A stretch of DNA of 64,000 bases from an uncultured Duncaniella sp. (lineage in GTDB: Bacteria; Bacteroidota; Bacteroidia; Bacteroidales; Muribaculaceae): the NCBI GenBank assembly GCA_910576785.1, contig CAJTJG010000019.1, positions 3,690-67,689 of the forward strand, in the 5' to 3' direction. A program made the position numbers and the translations under genes. The notes beneath the pieces were generated by a model that saw only the letters and a list, made by a program, of their open reading frames with translations, was not told the DNA's origin and did not search any database. Positions within the stretch are counted from its first letter, which is position 1. Each line of letters opens with the position of its first letter. This document shows, piece after piece, positions 8,659-18,301 of this stretch.

Positions 8659-8889
8659 TTTTACGTCTGCAAAGGTAGGTATTTATTTTTATTTACGCAA
8701 CATTTTTGTTGTGATTTCTATCTTTTTTCATCCATCCACGCTTCATACGCCTACAAACCAACATATTATACTCTACAAGCATTATGCGTTTATCTATAGT
8801 TCAGGATTATGATAGTTAAATTAATTTCCTATATATCTACCACAATCTACTGTCAATAACTGCCGTAATAGAGATACTTTACTTCGTTA
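8659..8889. other. Intergenic region with no recognised gene
   Basis: 231 bases between the tRNA start and the stop of the Pif1-like gene. It is AT-rich. I see no clear hairpin terminator for the minus-strand genes that end at 8890 and no convincing open frame with a protein-like composition. The tRNA promoter must lie in it. Confidence 0.5.
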
Positions 8890-10953
8890 TCACGATTTAC
8901 CTTTGCGCTTCAGCCGTCGCGCCAACAAACGGTGATGCTCAGCCTGAGCCTCATCGCCAAGTTGTTCAAATATATCTCCAAGTAGTTCATGCACAGGAGC
9001 GATCCGCCTCACAGACGTTTCCGTACGCTCAGCGACATTTATAGCGGCCAGACAGCGATCCATAGCATTGTGCATGTCTGACCGGCTCCAATAACATCTC
9101 CCCATGGCAAGCATCGCCTCTATATCATCAGGCTCAAGGTCTATAAGAGCGCGGTAATCGGCAAGAGCCTCATCATAACGTCCAGACATGGCATAAGCGT
9201 CGCCGCGTCCCTGCAAAGCCTTCAAACTACGTGGATGCAGTGACAGTGCTTTTGAGAAATTGGAGATGGCCGGTTCGGGCATATTGTCGTCAAGACAGTC
9301 GGCCCCCATGGAAACGTACTCGAAAGCCAGCGATTCAAAGCGAGCATCATCATCGGCCAGACGTTGCCTGAGCGATGCGATCTCTTCTTTAAGCTTCAGC
9401 ACCGATCCGAGCTGACGTCTGGCAAATCGCATCACGAGCTCATTGTCAAGCATCGAGCACGACTTTGTCGCCTCCACAAACATATCGAATGCAGCCGGAA
9501 GGTCACCTTCACGACACAAATGCAGAGCCTTGTCATAACAATTGTCGGCATGCGCACGCGCAAGGGCTCCTGATATCAACACAGGGTCGTTGAACGACCG
9601 TGAAAACCTCACCACCGATGGATTGACAAATATATCACGGTCAGCCACAGTGGCACGTAGCGTCATACCATCAAGCGAACGACAACGAGAAAGCGCCACA
9701 TATGTCTGTCCGCCGGCAAATGCGCCGCGACCGAGATCTATGTTGACCTTGCTGAATGTCAGACCCTGACTCTTGTGCACAGTGAGAGCCCAGGCCAATT
9801 TGACAGGATACTGAGTAAATGTGCCGAGTACCTCCTCATTTATCTTTTTTGTCTTTTCATCATATGTATACCTGACATTTGCCCAAATTTCCGGTTTGAT
9901 CTTATGCACGGATCCATCTTCCAGACGCACTTCCAACAAATCGGTGGCAAGAGCTGTGACTGTGGCGAGAGTGCCATTGACCCAACGATGGTCCGGATCA
10001 TTCTTGATAAACACCACCTGTGCTCCCTCCTTGAGAGTAAGCTCAAGATCGGTAGGGAGAGAATTGGCAGGAAAATCATCCTTTATCTCCCCGGTAAACG
10101 TGACAGCCGGACGTGCTATCGCCTCGAGATGCGTCTCGTTGATATGATCAACCATATCGCGACGTGTAGCGAGGGTCATCACGAGTCCTTCCCCTCCCTC
10201 TGTACCTGGCAGGACATCCTGTTCACGCACGCGTGAGTTCAACATAGACAGATCCTCCCCCGTTGCCCTCCCCGCACGGATACGGTCAAGCAAAGATATG
10301 AATTCTACATCCGTCTGACGATACACTTTGCGGAGTTCTATGGGAACAACCTTTATGTCGGCGAAAGCATGAGCGGAGAAAAAATAGAAATCATTGTAAT
10401 ATCTGCCAAGGATATCGCGCATATCTCCCGTCACAACAGGCTCGAGCTGAAACACATCTCCCACCAACAGAAGCTGCTTCCCGCCAAACGGCTGACGGAA
10501 ATTCCCGCTGTAGTGACGCAACAACTTGTCCACGAAATCAATTATATCCGCCCTGACCATCGATATCTCATCTATGACTATCAACTCAAGGCCGCGGATT
10601 AACTTGACAAGCCATCCAGGATATTTCATACGTTCCTTCAGCCGGTCGCGGGCGAAGTCCGGATCATCGGGAGTGATGGGCTTAAAGGGTATACGGAAAA
10701 AAGAGTGCAGCGTCTGCCCTCCGGCATTGACAGCAGCTATGCCAGTAGGGGCAAGTACAATGGTGCTCTTGTGGATATTCTCCACAATATAGCGCAGAAA
10801 TGTCGACTTGCCGGTACCGGCTTTACCTGTAAGGAAGACAGATCTATTCGTATATTGCAATAACTCCCAAGCCTTCTGAAACTCGGGGTTATCAAGGTCA
10901 ATCCGCACCCCGGACTTTTTGTCGCAGGGTGCGGATGTTTTCTTTTTTGCCAT
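8890..10953 (-). CDS. Pif1/RecD2-like SF1B helicase with C-terminal TPRs
   Basis: A 687-residue cytoplasmic ATPase. The N-terminal 430 residues hold the SF1B helicase motifs: Walker A GKAGTGKSTF (residues 42-51), IVIDEISMV (Walker B), LLVGDVFQLEPV (motif III) and near residue 400 LTVHKSQGLTF plus YVALSRC (motifs V-VI). The C-terminal 200 residues are helical TPR-like repeats, including FSKALSLHPRSLKALQGRGD and YRALIDLEPDDIEAMLAMGR. Pif1-family enzymes unwind DNA 5' to 3' and act on forks, R-loops and G-quadruplexes; the TPRs probably dock a partner (inference). The start lies 6 bases after the stop of the FadL-like porin gene, so both are read from one promoter although no functional link is obvious. 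Confidence 0.85.
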   Translation of the reverse strand: MAKKKTSAPCDKKSGVRIDLDNPEFQKAWELLQYTNRSVFLTGKAGTGKSTFLRYIVENIHKSTIVLAPTGIAAVNAGGQTLHSFFRIPFKPITPDDPDFARDRLKERMKYPGWLVKLIRGLELIVIDEISMVRADIIDFVDKLLRHYSGNFRQPFGGKQLLLVGDVFQLEPVVTGDMRDILGRYYNDFYFFSAHAFADIKVVPIELRKVYRQTDVEFISLLDRIRAGRATGEDLSMLNSRVREQDVLPGTEGGEGLVMTLATRRDMVDHINETHLEAIARPAVTFTGEIKDDFPANSLPTDLELTLKEGAQVVFIKNDPDHRWVNGTLATVTALATDLLEVRLEDGSVHKIKPEIWANVRYTYDEKTKKINEEVLGTFTQYPVKLAWALTVHKSQGLTFSKVNIDLGRGAFAGGQTYVALSRCRSLDGMTLRATVADRDIFVNPSVVRFSRSFNDPVLISGALARAHADNCYDKALHLCREGDLPAAFDMFVEATKSCSMLDNELVMRFARRQLGSVLKLKEEIASLRQRLADDDARFESLAFEYVSMGADCLDDNMPEPAISNFSKALSLHPRSLKALQGRGDAYAMSGRYDEALADYRALIDLEPDDIEAMLAMGRCYWSRSDMHNAMDRCLAAINVAERTETSVRRIAPVHELLGDIFEQLGDEAQAEHHRLLARRLKRKGKS

Positions 10954-10959
10954 GCGGGA

Positions 10960-12600
10960 TCAGAACTTGAAGCCGACAGTGAGTATTAGCGAATTGTTAT
11001 GGTCAGTGAGTTTGGCCGATGGAGCGATCACGAGTCCGAGTTCGTCATTATAATCGGAAAACGCATGGTAGTCACTCTGACGGTAACGGTGTACATATGC
11101 GAGATCGGCATAGAACATCTTGTAGCGGTATCCAAGTCCGCAAGTGATATACTGTGTCGAACGATCAAGTGTATACGCCGGCTGCGTCTCAGTATCATCC
11201 GGGCCAGAGGTAAATACATATGTGGCAGTATTGCCGGTTGGATCAAGAAGTTCGCTCTTCACCGGCGAGGATTCATAGGCATAACCGGCACGTATGCTGA
11301 ACGACGGTGTCACACGGTACTCGGCGCCTAGACGCACCACGTTGACAGCCTGATAATAAGTCTTCACATCTTCGTTGATGTCGAAATAATCATTACCGTT
11401 CCAGTCCTGTACTTTCATATCTGAATACGCACGGTATTCATAGTCGGCGCTTATGATAGCCTTTCCTCCAATCACGCCTGCAGCACCAACCATAAGGCGC
11501 CACGGCGAGCGAGTCTTGAAGTCAACATCATCCACCTCGGTGGATACGTTTCCTGACGATGGTTTGCCATCTGCATACAGATCAGAATAATAGCGGTACC
11601 CCATAGCTCCCTGTCCCTCATAGGTAAGGTTGTAATACGTCGGTGTATGGACGGCAATACCGAGGCGGAACTCATTGATAGGTTTCAATATGAGACCGGC
11701 TTTGAAATTAAATCCGCTACCATAGATACGCTTGTAGTTGTTGAGACCATAGGAGGCGTCACCGTTTGTCGTACCATTGCCATATGATATGTCTGCATTC
11801 GAGAACGACTCGCTGTAATAGGCATACTGCTTGAAGTCAATATCTGTGATGCCAAATCCGATACCCCAATATACTGTATTGAGGATATTGCCTCCGAGAT
11901 TGATGGCATACTCATCCACAAACCCCTTCTCCTCAACCTCAAACGATCCGGAACCCACCGTGGCATTTTCCTTGAAAAGACCATTCACCGATGAAGCGCC
12001 CGATGACGGAGTATTGATTCCATAGCCGTTATACATGAGAATACTTGTCCATGGAGCCTGAGAATCGAAATACGGATTATAATTGTTGGTCTCCCACATT
12101 TGATTGGGAGTATAAAGACCTGATGACAGATCCGTGTTTGTATAATTCGCAACGAGATTTGTCAAAGACGTGCCGATCGACTCGAACGACCCTGCATAAC
12201 GGCGATCAAACGACGCCACTCGCGAGTAGCTCACACCCCAGTTGAAAAAAGGCATTGTCTCATTGCCGGTACGGACAGCTCCTATATAACCGAAGTTGTT
12301 GCATGCAGCACGAGTCTTGCTGATCTTGTTGCTCAGGCCCGGTGTCTCGGCCGTCGATCCCATGAAATTGATATCGAGCGTAGCTGATATATCACTGCTG
12401 CGGTATATACCTATACCACCGGGATTCTGATTGAGAGTGGAGATATCACCGCCGAGAGCAGTAAAGGCTCCGCCCATTGACATGAATCGTGCCGACCCAC
12501 GGAGGTCACTCTGGGATATGGAGTAGGCATCTATCGCCGACTGGGCTGCGGCCACCGTCGGGAGCGCCATCAGCATCCCTGCTATAAGTTTAGTCTTCAT
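10960..12600 (-). CDS. Outer-membrane porin of the FadL/OmpP1/TodX family
   Basis: A 546-residue exported protein: signal peptide MKTKLIAGMLMALPTVAAAQ, then SAIDAYSISQSDLRGSARFM and a GGAFTALGGDISTLNQNPGG block, the N-terminal hatch signature of OmpP1/FadL porins (the NPA-like box reads NPGG here). The rest alternates aromatic beta strands and ends in a strand finishing LTVGFKF, as expected for a beta barrel. Members carry hydrophobic compounds across the outer membrane; in Bacteroidales many are annotated as hemin receptors without proof, and the true substrate here is unknown. It is the first gene of a two-gene unit with the Pif1-like helicase. Confidence 0.85.
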   Translation of the reverse strand: MKTKLIAGMLMALPTVAAAQSAIDAYSISQSDLRGSARFMSMGGAFTALGGDISTLNQNPGGIGIYRSSDISATLDINFMGSTAETPGLSNKISKTRAACNNFGYIGAVRTGNETMPFFNWGVSYSRVASFDRRYAGSFESIGTSLTNLVANYTNTDLSSGLYTPNQMWETNNYNPYFDSQAPWTSILMYNGYGINTPSSGASSVNGLFKENATVGSGSFEVEEKGFVDEYAINLGGNILNTVYWGIGFGITDIDFKQYAYYSESFSNADISYGNGTTNGDASYGLNNYKRIYGSGFNFKAGLILKPINEFRLGIAVHTPTYYNLTYEGQGAMGYRYYSDLYADGKPSSGNVSTEVDDVDFKTRSPWRLMVGAAGVIGGKAIISADYEYRAYSDMKVQDWNGNDYFDINEDVKTYYQAVNVVRLGAEYRVTPSFSIRAGYAYESSPVKSELLDPTGNTATYVFTSGPDDTETQPAYTLDRSTQYITCGLGYRYKMFYADLAYVHRYRQSDYHAFSDYNDELGLVIAPSAKLTDHNNSLILTVGFKF

Positions 12601-12645
12601 GTGATTGTCTCGAAGTTTTAGAGCGATATGTGTTTATGTTAACAA

Positions 12646-12695
12646 CACTTTCCCCGCCCTGAAAGTTGCATGATGTCAGGTACGCGGGGAAAGTG
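12646..12695 (-). terminator. Terminator hairpin of the Trp/Gly-rich protein gene
   Basis: Inverted repeat with 12-bp arms (12646-12657 CACTTTCCCCGC and 12684-12695), extended inward by CCTGA/TCAGG. It lies 15 bases after the stop of the minus-strand gene above it and is followed on that strand by GTGTTGTTAAC, a modest T-rich tail. Confidence 0.6.
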
Positions 12696-12709
12696 GATAG
12701 GTCCAGAGG

Positions 12710-13834
12710 TCAATGTCTGCCACGACCGCCGCCGCTTGAACGGCCGCCACCAGAACGGCCGCCACCGCTATAGCCGCCACCACGACTGCCTCCGCCATAC
12801 GATCCGGAGTTATAGCCGTTTGAACGACCGCCGCTGGTGTTGGCAGGACGTGAATAATTATTATTGTTGTTATTCGACGGACGTGTGGTCACACCGCTGT
12901 TGGAAGGTCGTGAACTGCCGGAGCCAGTCCCGAGGCCCGGACGCCTGTTACCGCTGTTGGTACCTGATGGACGGGATCCTACATTACCGTTATTCACACC
13001 CAATCCCGGCCGCGTGTTGCCCGGGCCATATCCGCCATTGTAATTGCCGGTGGCTCCATGATGACGGTTTCCGTTAGTGCCAAGACCAGGTCGTACGCCG
13101 GGAGTACCGGCATTGGGCCGATTTGCCACACCGCCGTTGGGACGTCCGAATGCACCGGGATGACGCGGATTATACGGACGGTTCCATCCTCCGGGACGCC
13201 ATGACGGGCCCCAACCCCACGACGGACCCCAGCCCCATGAGGGACCCCAAGCCCAAGATGGACCCCAGCCCCACGACGGACCCCAAGCCCAATATGGGTC
13301 ATACCAGGAGTTCCAATACCAGTAGGATCCCCATCGCCAACCGGGATTCCAATATGGTGAATACCACGAATATGACGGATAGAAATAGTCATATCCCCAG
13401 TAGGACGATGGCGTATTTACAATAATATTGACCTGAGCCGGCTCATTGTAATATATCCCTGCGAGATCCGCATCATTCGAGCCACTCACTATCTCCGGGT
13501 TATAGAACTGCTCTATGCGCCGGGTATACGTGAAGTCGGTCTGCGTGGTGTCGTTCGACAGCGAGTCGCTGGCAAAGAGGCCACGACGGTTATACTCGTC
13601 CACACTGATATTGCGTGTGCCACTGACGGTATAGTTGTCTGCCGAGGGATAGTCTGCCACAGGATAACTATAAACGTACTGCTGTTGCGGCTGCTGTTTG
13701 ACTTTGACACTCTGCTTCGGTTCCTTGGAGGAATCGTAATAGATGTCATCGTCGTAATATGACTGCGCCGATACAGTCCCCAGAGTAGAGACTGCGATGG
13801 CGGCGAGCATGATGATGAGTCTGAGTGATTTCAT
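12710..13834 (-). CDS. Secreted low-complexity Trp/Gly/Asn-rich protein
   Basis: A 374-residue protein with signal peptide MKSLRLIIMLAAIAVSTLG then TVSAQ. The first 130 residues after it are ordinary. Next comes an aromatic block (SSYWGYDYFYPSYSWYSPYW) and a tandem array of GPSWGW/GPSWAW units, about residues 178-205, encoded by near-identical 18-base repeats around 13205-13300. The last 150 residues are Gly/Asn/Arg/Ser-rich and end in a glycine-rich basic tail (SSGGGRGRH). I do not recognise a catalytic domain. Proteins of this build occur widely in Bacteroidales as cell-surface or periplasmic proteins of unknown role. The tract could bind polysaccharide or metal, but this is not shown. It stands alone, with its own promoter and terminator. 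Confidence 0.8.
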   Translation of the reverse strand: MKSLRLIIMLAAIAVSTLGTVSAQSYYDDDIYYDSSKEPKQSVKVKQQPQQQYVYSYPVADYPSADNYTVSGTRNISVDEYNRRGLFASDSLSNDTTQTDFTYTRRIEQFYNPEIVSGSNDADLAGIYYNEPAQVNIIVNTPSSYWGYDYFYPSYSWYSPYWNPGWRWGSYWYWNSWYDPYWAWGPSWGWGPSWAWGPSWGWGPSWGWGPSWRPGGWNRPYNPRHPGAFGRPNGGVANRPNAGTPGVRPGLGTNGNRHHGATGNYNGGYGPGNTRPGLGVNNGNVGSRPSGTNSGNRRPGLGTGSGSSRPSNSGVTTRPSNNNNNNYSRPANTSGGRSNGYNSGSYGGGSRGGGYSGGGRSGGGRSSGGGRGRH

Positions 13835-13945
13835 TTACTATTGGAGATGAGATTGTTACTTATCTATTTAGACAACCATACCGGCAAAAGGTTTAACCCC
13901 ACGCCACGGTCATATCACAAAAATACACAATCAATCCGAAAAAAA

Positions 13946-13953
13946 CAAAGATA
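13946..13953 (-). promoter_or_regulatory. Promoter -7 element for the Trp/Gly-rich protein gene
   Basis: On the minus strand TATCTTTG matches the Bacteroidetes -7 consensus TAnnTTTG, about 110 bases before the start codon. A TTTG at 13969-13972 lies only 15 bases upstream, short of the usual spacing near 19-21. Confidence 0.5.
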
Positions 13954-14000
13954 TGCTGTAAAATCATACAAAAACAGACATATATGCAAATCAATCACAG

Positions 14001-15194
14001 TCATTCATAGAACTGTCGGCGTACCAGAGCGAGATTATACTCATAGAGCGTGTCAAGATAGTCCCTATGGGCCGTTATGAAGAAATTGACCTCCTCCAGA
14101 TAGGTGAGAAAGTTGATCTGTCCGGCATCAAGAGCCTTGCGAAGCAATTCGAAGTTGGAAGTATCCTTCACCACCGGGGCGTATTCGTCTATGATATGGC
14201 GCAGGGTGGCAATCTGACGTCCATCGGCCTCAAGCTCGGCACGGCGGCGTGTCAGATTCATCTCTGCCTCAAGTAGCGAAGCGTCGGCTTCGATAGCGGC
14301 AGCCTTGGCGGAATGCTTACGTGACCATACAGGAAGCGACACTCCGATGGAGAAACCATCAAAATTACCTCCAAGTTCCGTCTCATGCACGTATCCGATC
14401 GAAAATCCCGGCAGACGGTTCATCTTCTCTACCTTAACCAACGAGCGTGCCGCTTCTGACTGCGCTACAGCAGCGGCATACTGCGGATCGCGTTCACGCA
14501 ACTTGGCTATAGCCTCAGCCTGTCTGGCGGGATCCACCTGCGGATATTCATTGCCTATCATAGCATAAAGTGTTGTGACATCCTTCCCACCGTTGAATGC
14601 TTCGAGCGATGCCCTGAGTGCCTCGCGACGTGTCTCAAGCAGATGCAGCTCCCTGTGTACAGCTATACGCTCCACTACAGTCTTATTATAATCAAGACGA
14701 GTCTCCAACCCGGCCTCCGAAGCCTTACGGTAATAAGCCTCCATCTGGTTCATACGCTCCACGAGCCCCTCCTGAAGATTGATGAGCTGATTATTGTAGA
14801 TTATATCTATAAGCAGCAGACGAGCCTGTTGGCGAGTCTCAAGCAAAGTGCTTTCCCGCAGATAATTGAGGGCGGTTGTGGCAGTGGCGGCAGCCTCACT
14901 GCGAGCCTTGTAGAGCCCGGGCCAGTCAAACCCCTGCGACACGGATAGATTCCACTTGTTACCGACCTCTGCATTCGATCCCCATACTCGTCCGAATTCC
15001 ACCTCGACCGGTCCGAGGGTATTTTCACCTTTAAGAGATTCAACTGCGCCATGCGCACGGTCCAACGTGAGCCGTGCCTCGAGGTTGTTGGCCACAAGAG
15101 TATCAAGGACCGAATCAAATCCGGTGGATGCTGCCGCGACGTTGATGCCCATGGCCATGAATGGGATGGAGAGGACTAAGTGTCGGATATTCAT
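14001..15194 (-). CDS. TolC-family outer-membrane efflux protein (CzcC/CusC-like)
   Basis: A 397-residue protein with signal peptide MNIRHLVLSIPFMAMGINVA followed by AAS. The remainder shows the two long helical repeats typical of TolC proteins (segments such as RQQARLLLIDIIYNNQLINL and RQIATLRHIIDEYAPVVKDT). It is the last gene of the efflux operon, starting 7 bases after the pump stop. It should form the trimeric outer-membrane channel for the RND pump upstream. Length matches CzcC-type proteins. No hairpin terminator is obvious after it. Confidence 0.85.
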   Translation of the reverse strand: MNIRHLVLSIPFMAMGINVAAASTGFDSVLDTLVANNLEARLTLDRAHGAVESLKGENTLGPVEVEFGRVWGSNAEVGNKWNLSVSQGFDWPGLYKARSEAAATATTALNYLRESTLLETRQQARLLLIDIIYNNQLINLQEGLVERMNQMEAYYRKASEAGLETRLDYNKTVVERIAVHRELHLLETRREALRASLEAFNGGKDVTTLYAMIGNEYPQVDPARQAEAIAKLRERDPQYAAAVAQSEAARSLVKVEKMNRLPGFSIGYVHETELGGNFDGFSIGVSLPVWSRKHSAKAAAIEADASLLEAEMNLTRRRAELEADGRQIATLRHIIDEYAPVVKDTSNFELLRKALDAGQINFLTYLEEVNFFITAHRDYLDTLYEYNLALVRRQFYE

Positions 15195-15201
15195 GTTTTT
15201 C

Positions 15202-18200
15202 TTATGATTTATCTTTTTTACGATTTATCAATGTATATACTATCGGGACTATGAAAATATTCAGCAATGTGGATGACAGAAGGCCTCCAAGTATAACTAT
15301 GGCAAGCGGCGACTGTATTTCATTGCCGGGAAGATGCCCGTTGACGGCCAGCGGGATAAGTGCCAATGCCGAACTCAGAGCCGTCATCAGGATAGGATTG
15401 AGACGGTCAGCCGATCCACGGGCCACTCGTTCGGCAAGCCCCTCGCCATCGGCACGCAGAGTCTCGTAGCGCGACATCAGGAGCATGCCGTTGCGCGTGG
15501 CGATACCCATCAGCGATATAAAGCCTATTATAGCCGGGATATTCAGTTCACCTGATGTGAGCCTGAGGATTATCACACCTCCTATCAGGGCAAGAGGCAT
15601 ATTGAGCAGAATTATGCCGGCACGCGAGGCGCTGTGATACTGCCCGTAGAGCAGCAGGAAGATGACTACCAGTGCGCCGAGCGACACGATGGCAAGTGTA
15701 CGCGATGCGGCTTGCTCGCTCTCGAACTGCCCACCATATGTCACGTAATATCCCTCCGGCAGTTGTATCTCGCTCTCTATGCGGCGTGCTATATCGTCCA
15801 CCGTTCCACGCAGATCACGACCGTCCACATTTGCCGATATGACTATGCGGCGGCTCACGTTCTCGCGATTCACAGCGTTAGGCCCCGAAGCCGACGTGAT
15901 CTCAGCCACCGAGGAGAGCGGCACGGCTCCCCGCGGAGAATCGATCATGAGATTGCCTATCGCCTCAAGGCTTCCGCGAGCCTCAGGTTCGAGCTTGAGC
16001 GTAAGGTTGACAGGATAACCACCTTCATACACCTGCGACACTACCTCGCCCGAAAGAGCCACTGTCACAAAATCTGCGAACTGACCCGGCGTTATGCCAT
16101 ACAAAGCGAGCATATCTCGGCGCGGCTTTATGTCGAGCTGCGGGCGCTCCATCATCTGCTCTATATTGGCGTCAACCACTCCGGGCACCTCACGAATCTC
16201 ACTGCGTATGCGGTTACCGATGGAATTGAGCATAGTAAGATCATCGCCGAACAGCTTGATGGCTATCTGCGCCTCTGTACCCGAGAGCATCGCATCTATA
16301 CGATGGGAGATGGGCTGTCCCACTTCCACATTGACTCCCGGAAGATGTGAGAGGCGGTGACGAAGGTCAGCCACCATCTCCTGACGCGAACGCCCCTTGT
16401 CAAGCACATACGGTGCCTCTATCTCGCTGACATTGACACCCAGAGAATGCTCGTCAAGTTCCGCACGGCCGGTCTTTCGTGCCACAGTCGTCACCTCGGG
16501 GGTAGCCATAATGATGCGCTCGGCCTCACGGCCTACCTCATCGCTCCGTTCAAGCGATATACCCGGGAGCGTACTCACATTAATAGTGAGCGATCCCTCG
16601 TTGAACGCCGGCAGGAAGCTGCGGCCGAGAGTGAAAAATATACCGATCGAAACCACAAACAGGACACCGGTGCCCCAAAGCAGCGGACGCGGACGCGACA
16701 GAACCTTTCCGAGCGTTGACTGATATGCCGTGCGCAGTTTGCGTGAGAGCCATGGCTCTCTGTCAAGACGCTGCATGGCTTTCCGACTGCCAAGGAGATA
16801 GGAGCACAGTACCGGAGTGACAGTAAGAGCCACAATAGTGGAGGCCAACAATGCCACGACAAAGCTTATGCCCAGAGGCTTGAGCATGCGCCCCTCCATA
16901 CCGCTAAGGAAGAATAGTGGTACAAACGAGGCCATGATGATGAGTGAGGAGTTGAAAATAGGCATGCGCACCTCCTTCGATGCGTCATACACGATAGTAA
17001 GCACACTCTCGCCGGATCCCTTACGTTCGCGCAATCGCTTGTAGACATTCTCCACATCCACGATAGCATCATCCACCAGCGAGCCGATGGCTATGGCTAT
17101 ACCACCGAGACTCATGGTATTGATGGTTAGTCCGAGCATATCGAGAACTATGATGGTGACAATGATTGATAGCGGTAGTGCAACGAGCGATATGAGCGTG
17201 GTACGGAGATTCATCAGGAAGAAGAAGAGCACTACCACAACAAATATCGCACCGACAAAGAGCGACTCCTTGAGATTGGATATAGAACGGTCTATGAAGT
17301 CAGATTGCCTGAAAATATCCGTATGTATCTCCACGCCTTCCGGCAGCTGGGAGGAGAAGGCGCCGAGCGACTCATCAATCTTGTCGGTAAGCCCGATTGT
17401 GCCTGCTCCCGGCTGCTTGGCCACTGTGAGAAGTACCGCAGGCTCAGTCTCTACCGAAGCTACTCCGAGACGTGGCTCCTCGCCACCCTCGGCCACATCG
17501 GCAATATCGGCCACACGCACAAGCTTGGTCCCATCGGCAGTGATCACTGTGTTAGAGAGAGCCTCCACATCGGCGGTGGTGATGTCGCCCTTTATTATAT
17601 ATTCGTTGCCATAATCGTACACCACTCCACCAGGAGCATTGGCATTCATACCGGCCAGAGATTCGCGTACAGTAGCCAACGAAACTCCATGACGCTGCAT
17701 CTTGGCAGGGCAGAGACGTATCTGATACTCCTTGGCATCGCCGCCGATCACCGACACCTGCGATACTCCGGGGATGGACAGCAGACGCGGACGGATCTCC
17801 CTGTCAGCTATTGTGCGCAGACGTGTGAGCGACACTGTGGAGTCGGAAGATGTCAGACCCACTATCATCATTTCCCCAAGTATCGAGGACTGACTGCCGA
17901 GAGTCGGGCTCCCGGCTCCGGGAGGGAGCTTCCCTTCCACCTCCGAAAGTTTCTCTGACACTATCTGGCGGGCGAGATACACATCCGTATCCCAGTCAAA
18001 TTCCACCCATACCACAGAAAATCCGGTAGTGGTGGACGAACGCACCCTCCTCACTCCGGTGGCTCCGTTCACAGCCGTCTCCACCGGATATGTAATGGTC
18101 TTTTCTATCTCCTCCGGAGCCATGCCCGGAGCCTCGGTCATCACCACTACGGTCGGAGCATTTAGGTCCGGAAAGATATCCACCTCAGTACGCATCATCA

Positions 18201-18288
18201 CAGCCATGCCCGCAAACAGGAGCACAGCGGCAAGCACTATTACAGCCAGACGATTGTCCAGCGAGGCCTTGATTATTCTATTGAGCAT
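15202..18288 (-). CDS. CzcA/CusA-family heavy-metal RND efflux pump
   Basis: About 1,028 residues from ATG 18288 (MLNRIIKASL). The frame is open 21 codons further, but that would overlap the adaptor gene, and all CzcA homologues start near MLNRII. It has the RND layout: a TM1 beginning LAVIVLAAVLLFAGM, two large periplasmic loops, and the TM4 signature GIAIAIGSLVDDAIVDVEN, closer to the CusA-like than to the classic CzcA DFG form. It exports metal cations using the proton gradient, across both membranes together with the neighbouring adaptor and TolC-like protein. Metal choice (Cu/Ag versus Zn/Co/Cd) cannot be fixed by eye. It starts 13 bases after the adaptor stop. Confidence 0.92.
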   Translation of the reverse strand: MLNRIIKASLDNRLAVIVLAAVLLFAGMAVMMRTEVDIFPDLNAPTVVVMTEAPGMAPEEIEKTITYPVETAVNGATGVRRVRSSTTTGFSVVWVEFDWDTDVYLARQIVSEKLSEVEGKLPPGAGSPTLGSQSSILGEMMIVGLTSSDSTVSLTRLRTIADREIRPRLLSIPGVSQVSVIGGDAKEYQIRLCPAKMQRHGVSLATVRESLAGMNANAPGGVVYDYGNEYIIKGDITTADVEALSNTVITADGTKLVRVADIADVAEGGEEPRLGVASVETEPAVLLTVAKQPGAGTIGLTDKIDESLGAFSSQLPEGVEIHTDIFRQSDFIDRSISNLKESLFVGAIFVVVVLFFFLMNLRTTLISLVALPLSIIVTIIVLDMLGLTINTMSLGGIAIAIGSLVDDAIVDVENVYKRLRERKGSGESVLTIVYDASKEVRMPIFNSSLIIMASFVPLFFLSGMEGRMLKPLGISFVVALLASTIVALTVTPVLCSYLLGSRKAMQRLDREPWLSRKLRTAYQSTLGKVLSRPRPLLWGTGVLFVVSIGIFFTLGRSFLPAFNEGSLTINVSTLPGISLERSDEVGREAERIIMATPEVTTVARKTGRAELDEHSLGVNVSEIEAPYVLDKGRSRQEMVADLRHRLSHLPGVNVEVGQPISHRIDAMLSGTEAQIAIKLFGDDLTMLNSIGNRIRSEIREVPGVVDANIEQMMERPQLDIKPRRDMLALYGITPGQFADFVTVALSGEVVSQVYEGGYPVNLTLKLEPEARGSLEAIGNLMIDSPRGAVPLSSVAEITSASGPNAVNRENVSRRIVISANVDGRDLRGTVDDIARRIESEIQLPEGYYVTYGGQFESEQAASRTLAIVSLGALVVIFLLLYGQYHSASRAGIILLNMPLALIGGVIILRLTSGELNIPAIIGFISLMGIATRNGMLLMSRYETLRADGEGLAERVARGSADRLNPILMTALSSALALIPLAVNGHLPGNEIQSPLAIVILGGLLSSTLLNIFIVPIVYTLINRKKDKS

Positions 18289-18301
18289 TGCGGCGTCAGA
18301 T

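Noticed and set aside
8545..8799. 84-codon plus-strand frame across the tRNA
   Set aside because: It runs through the tRNA-Leu and its terminator; not a gene.
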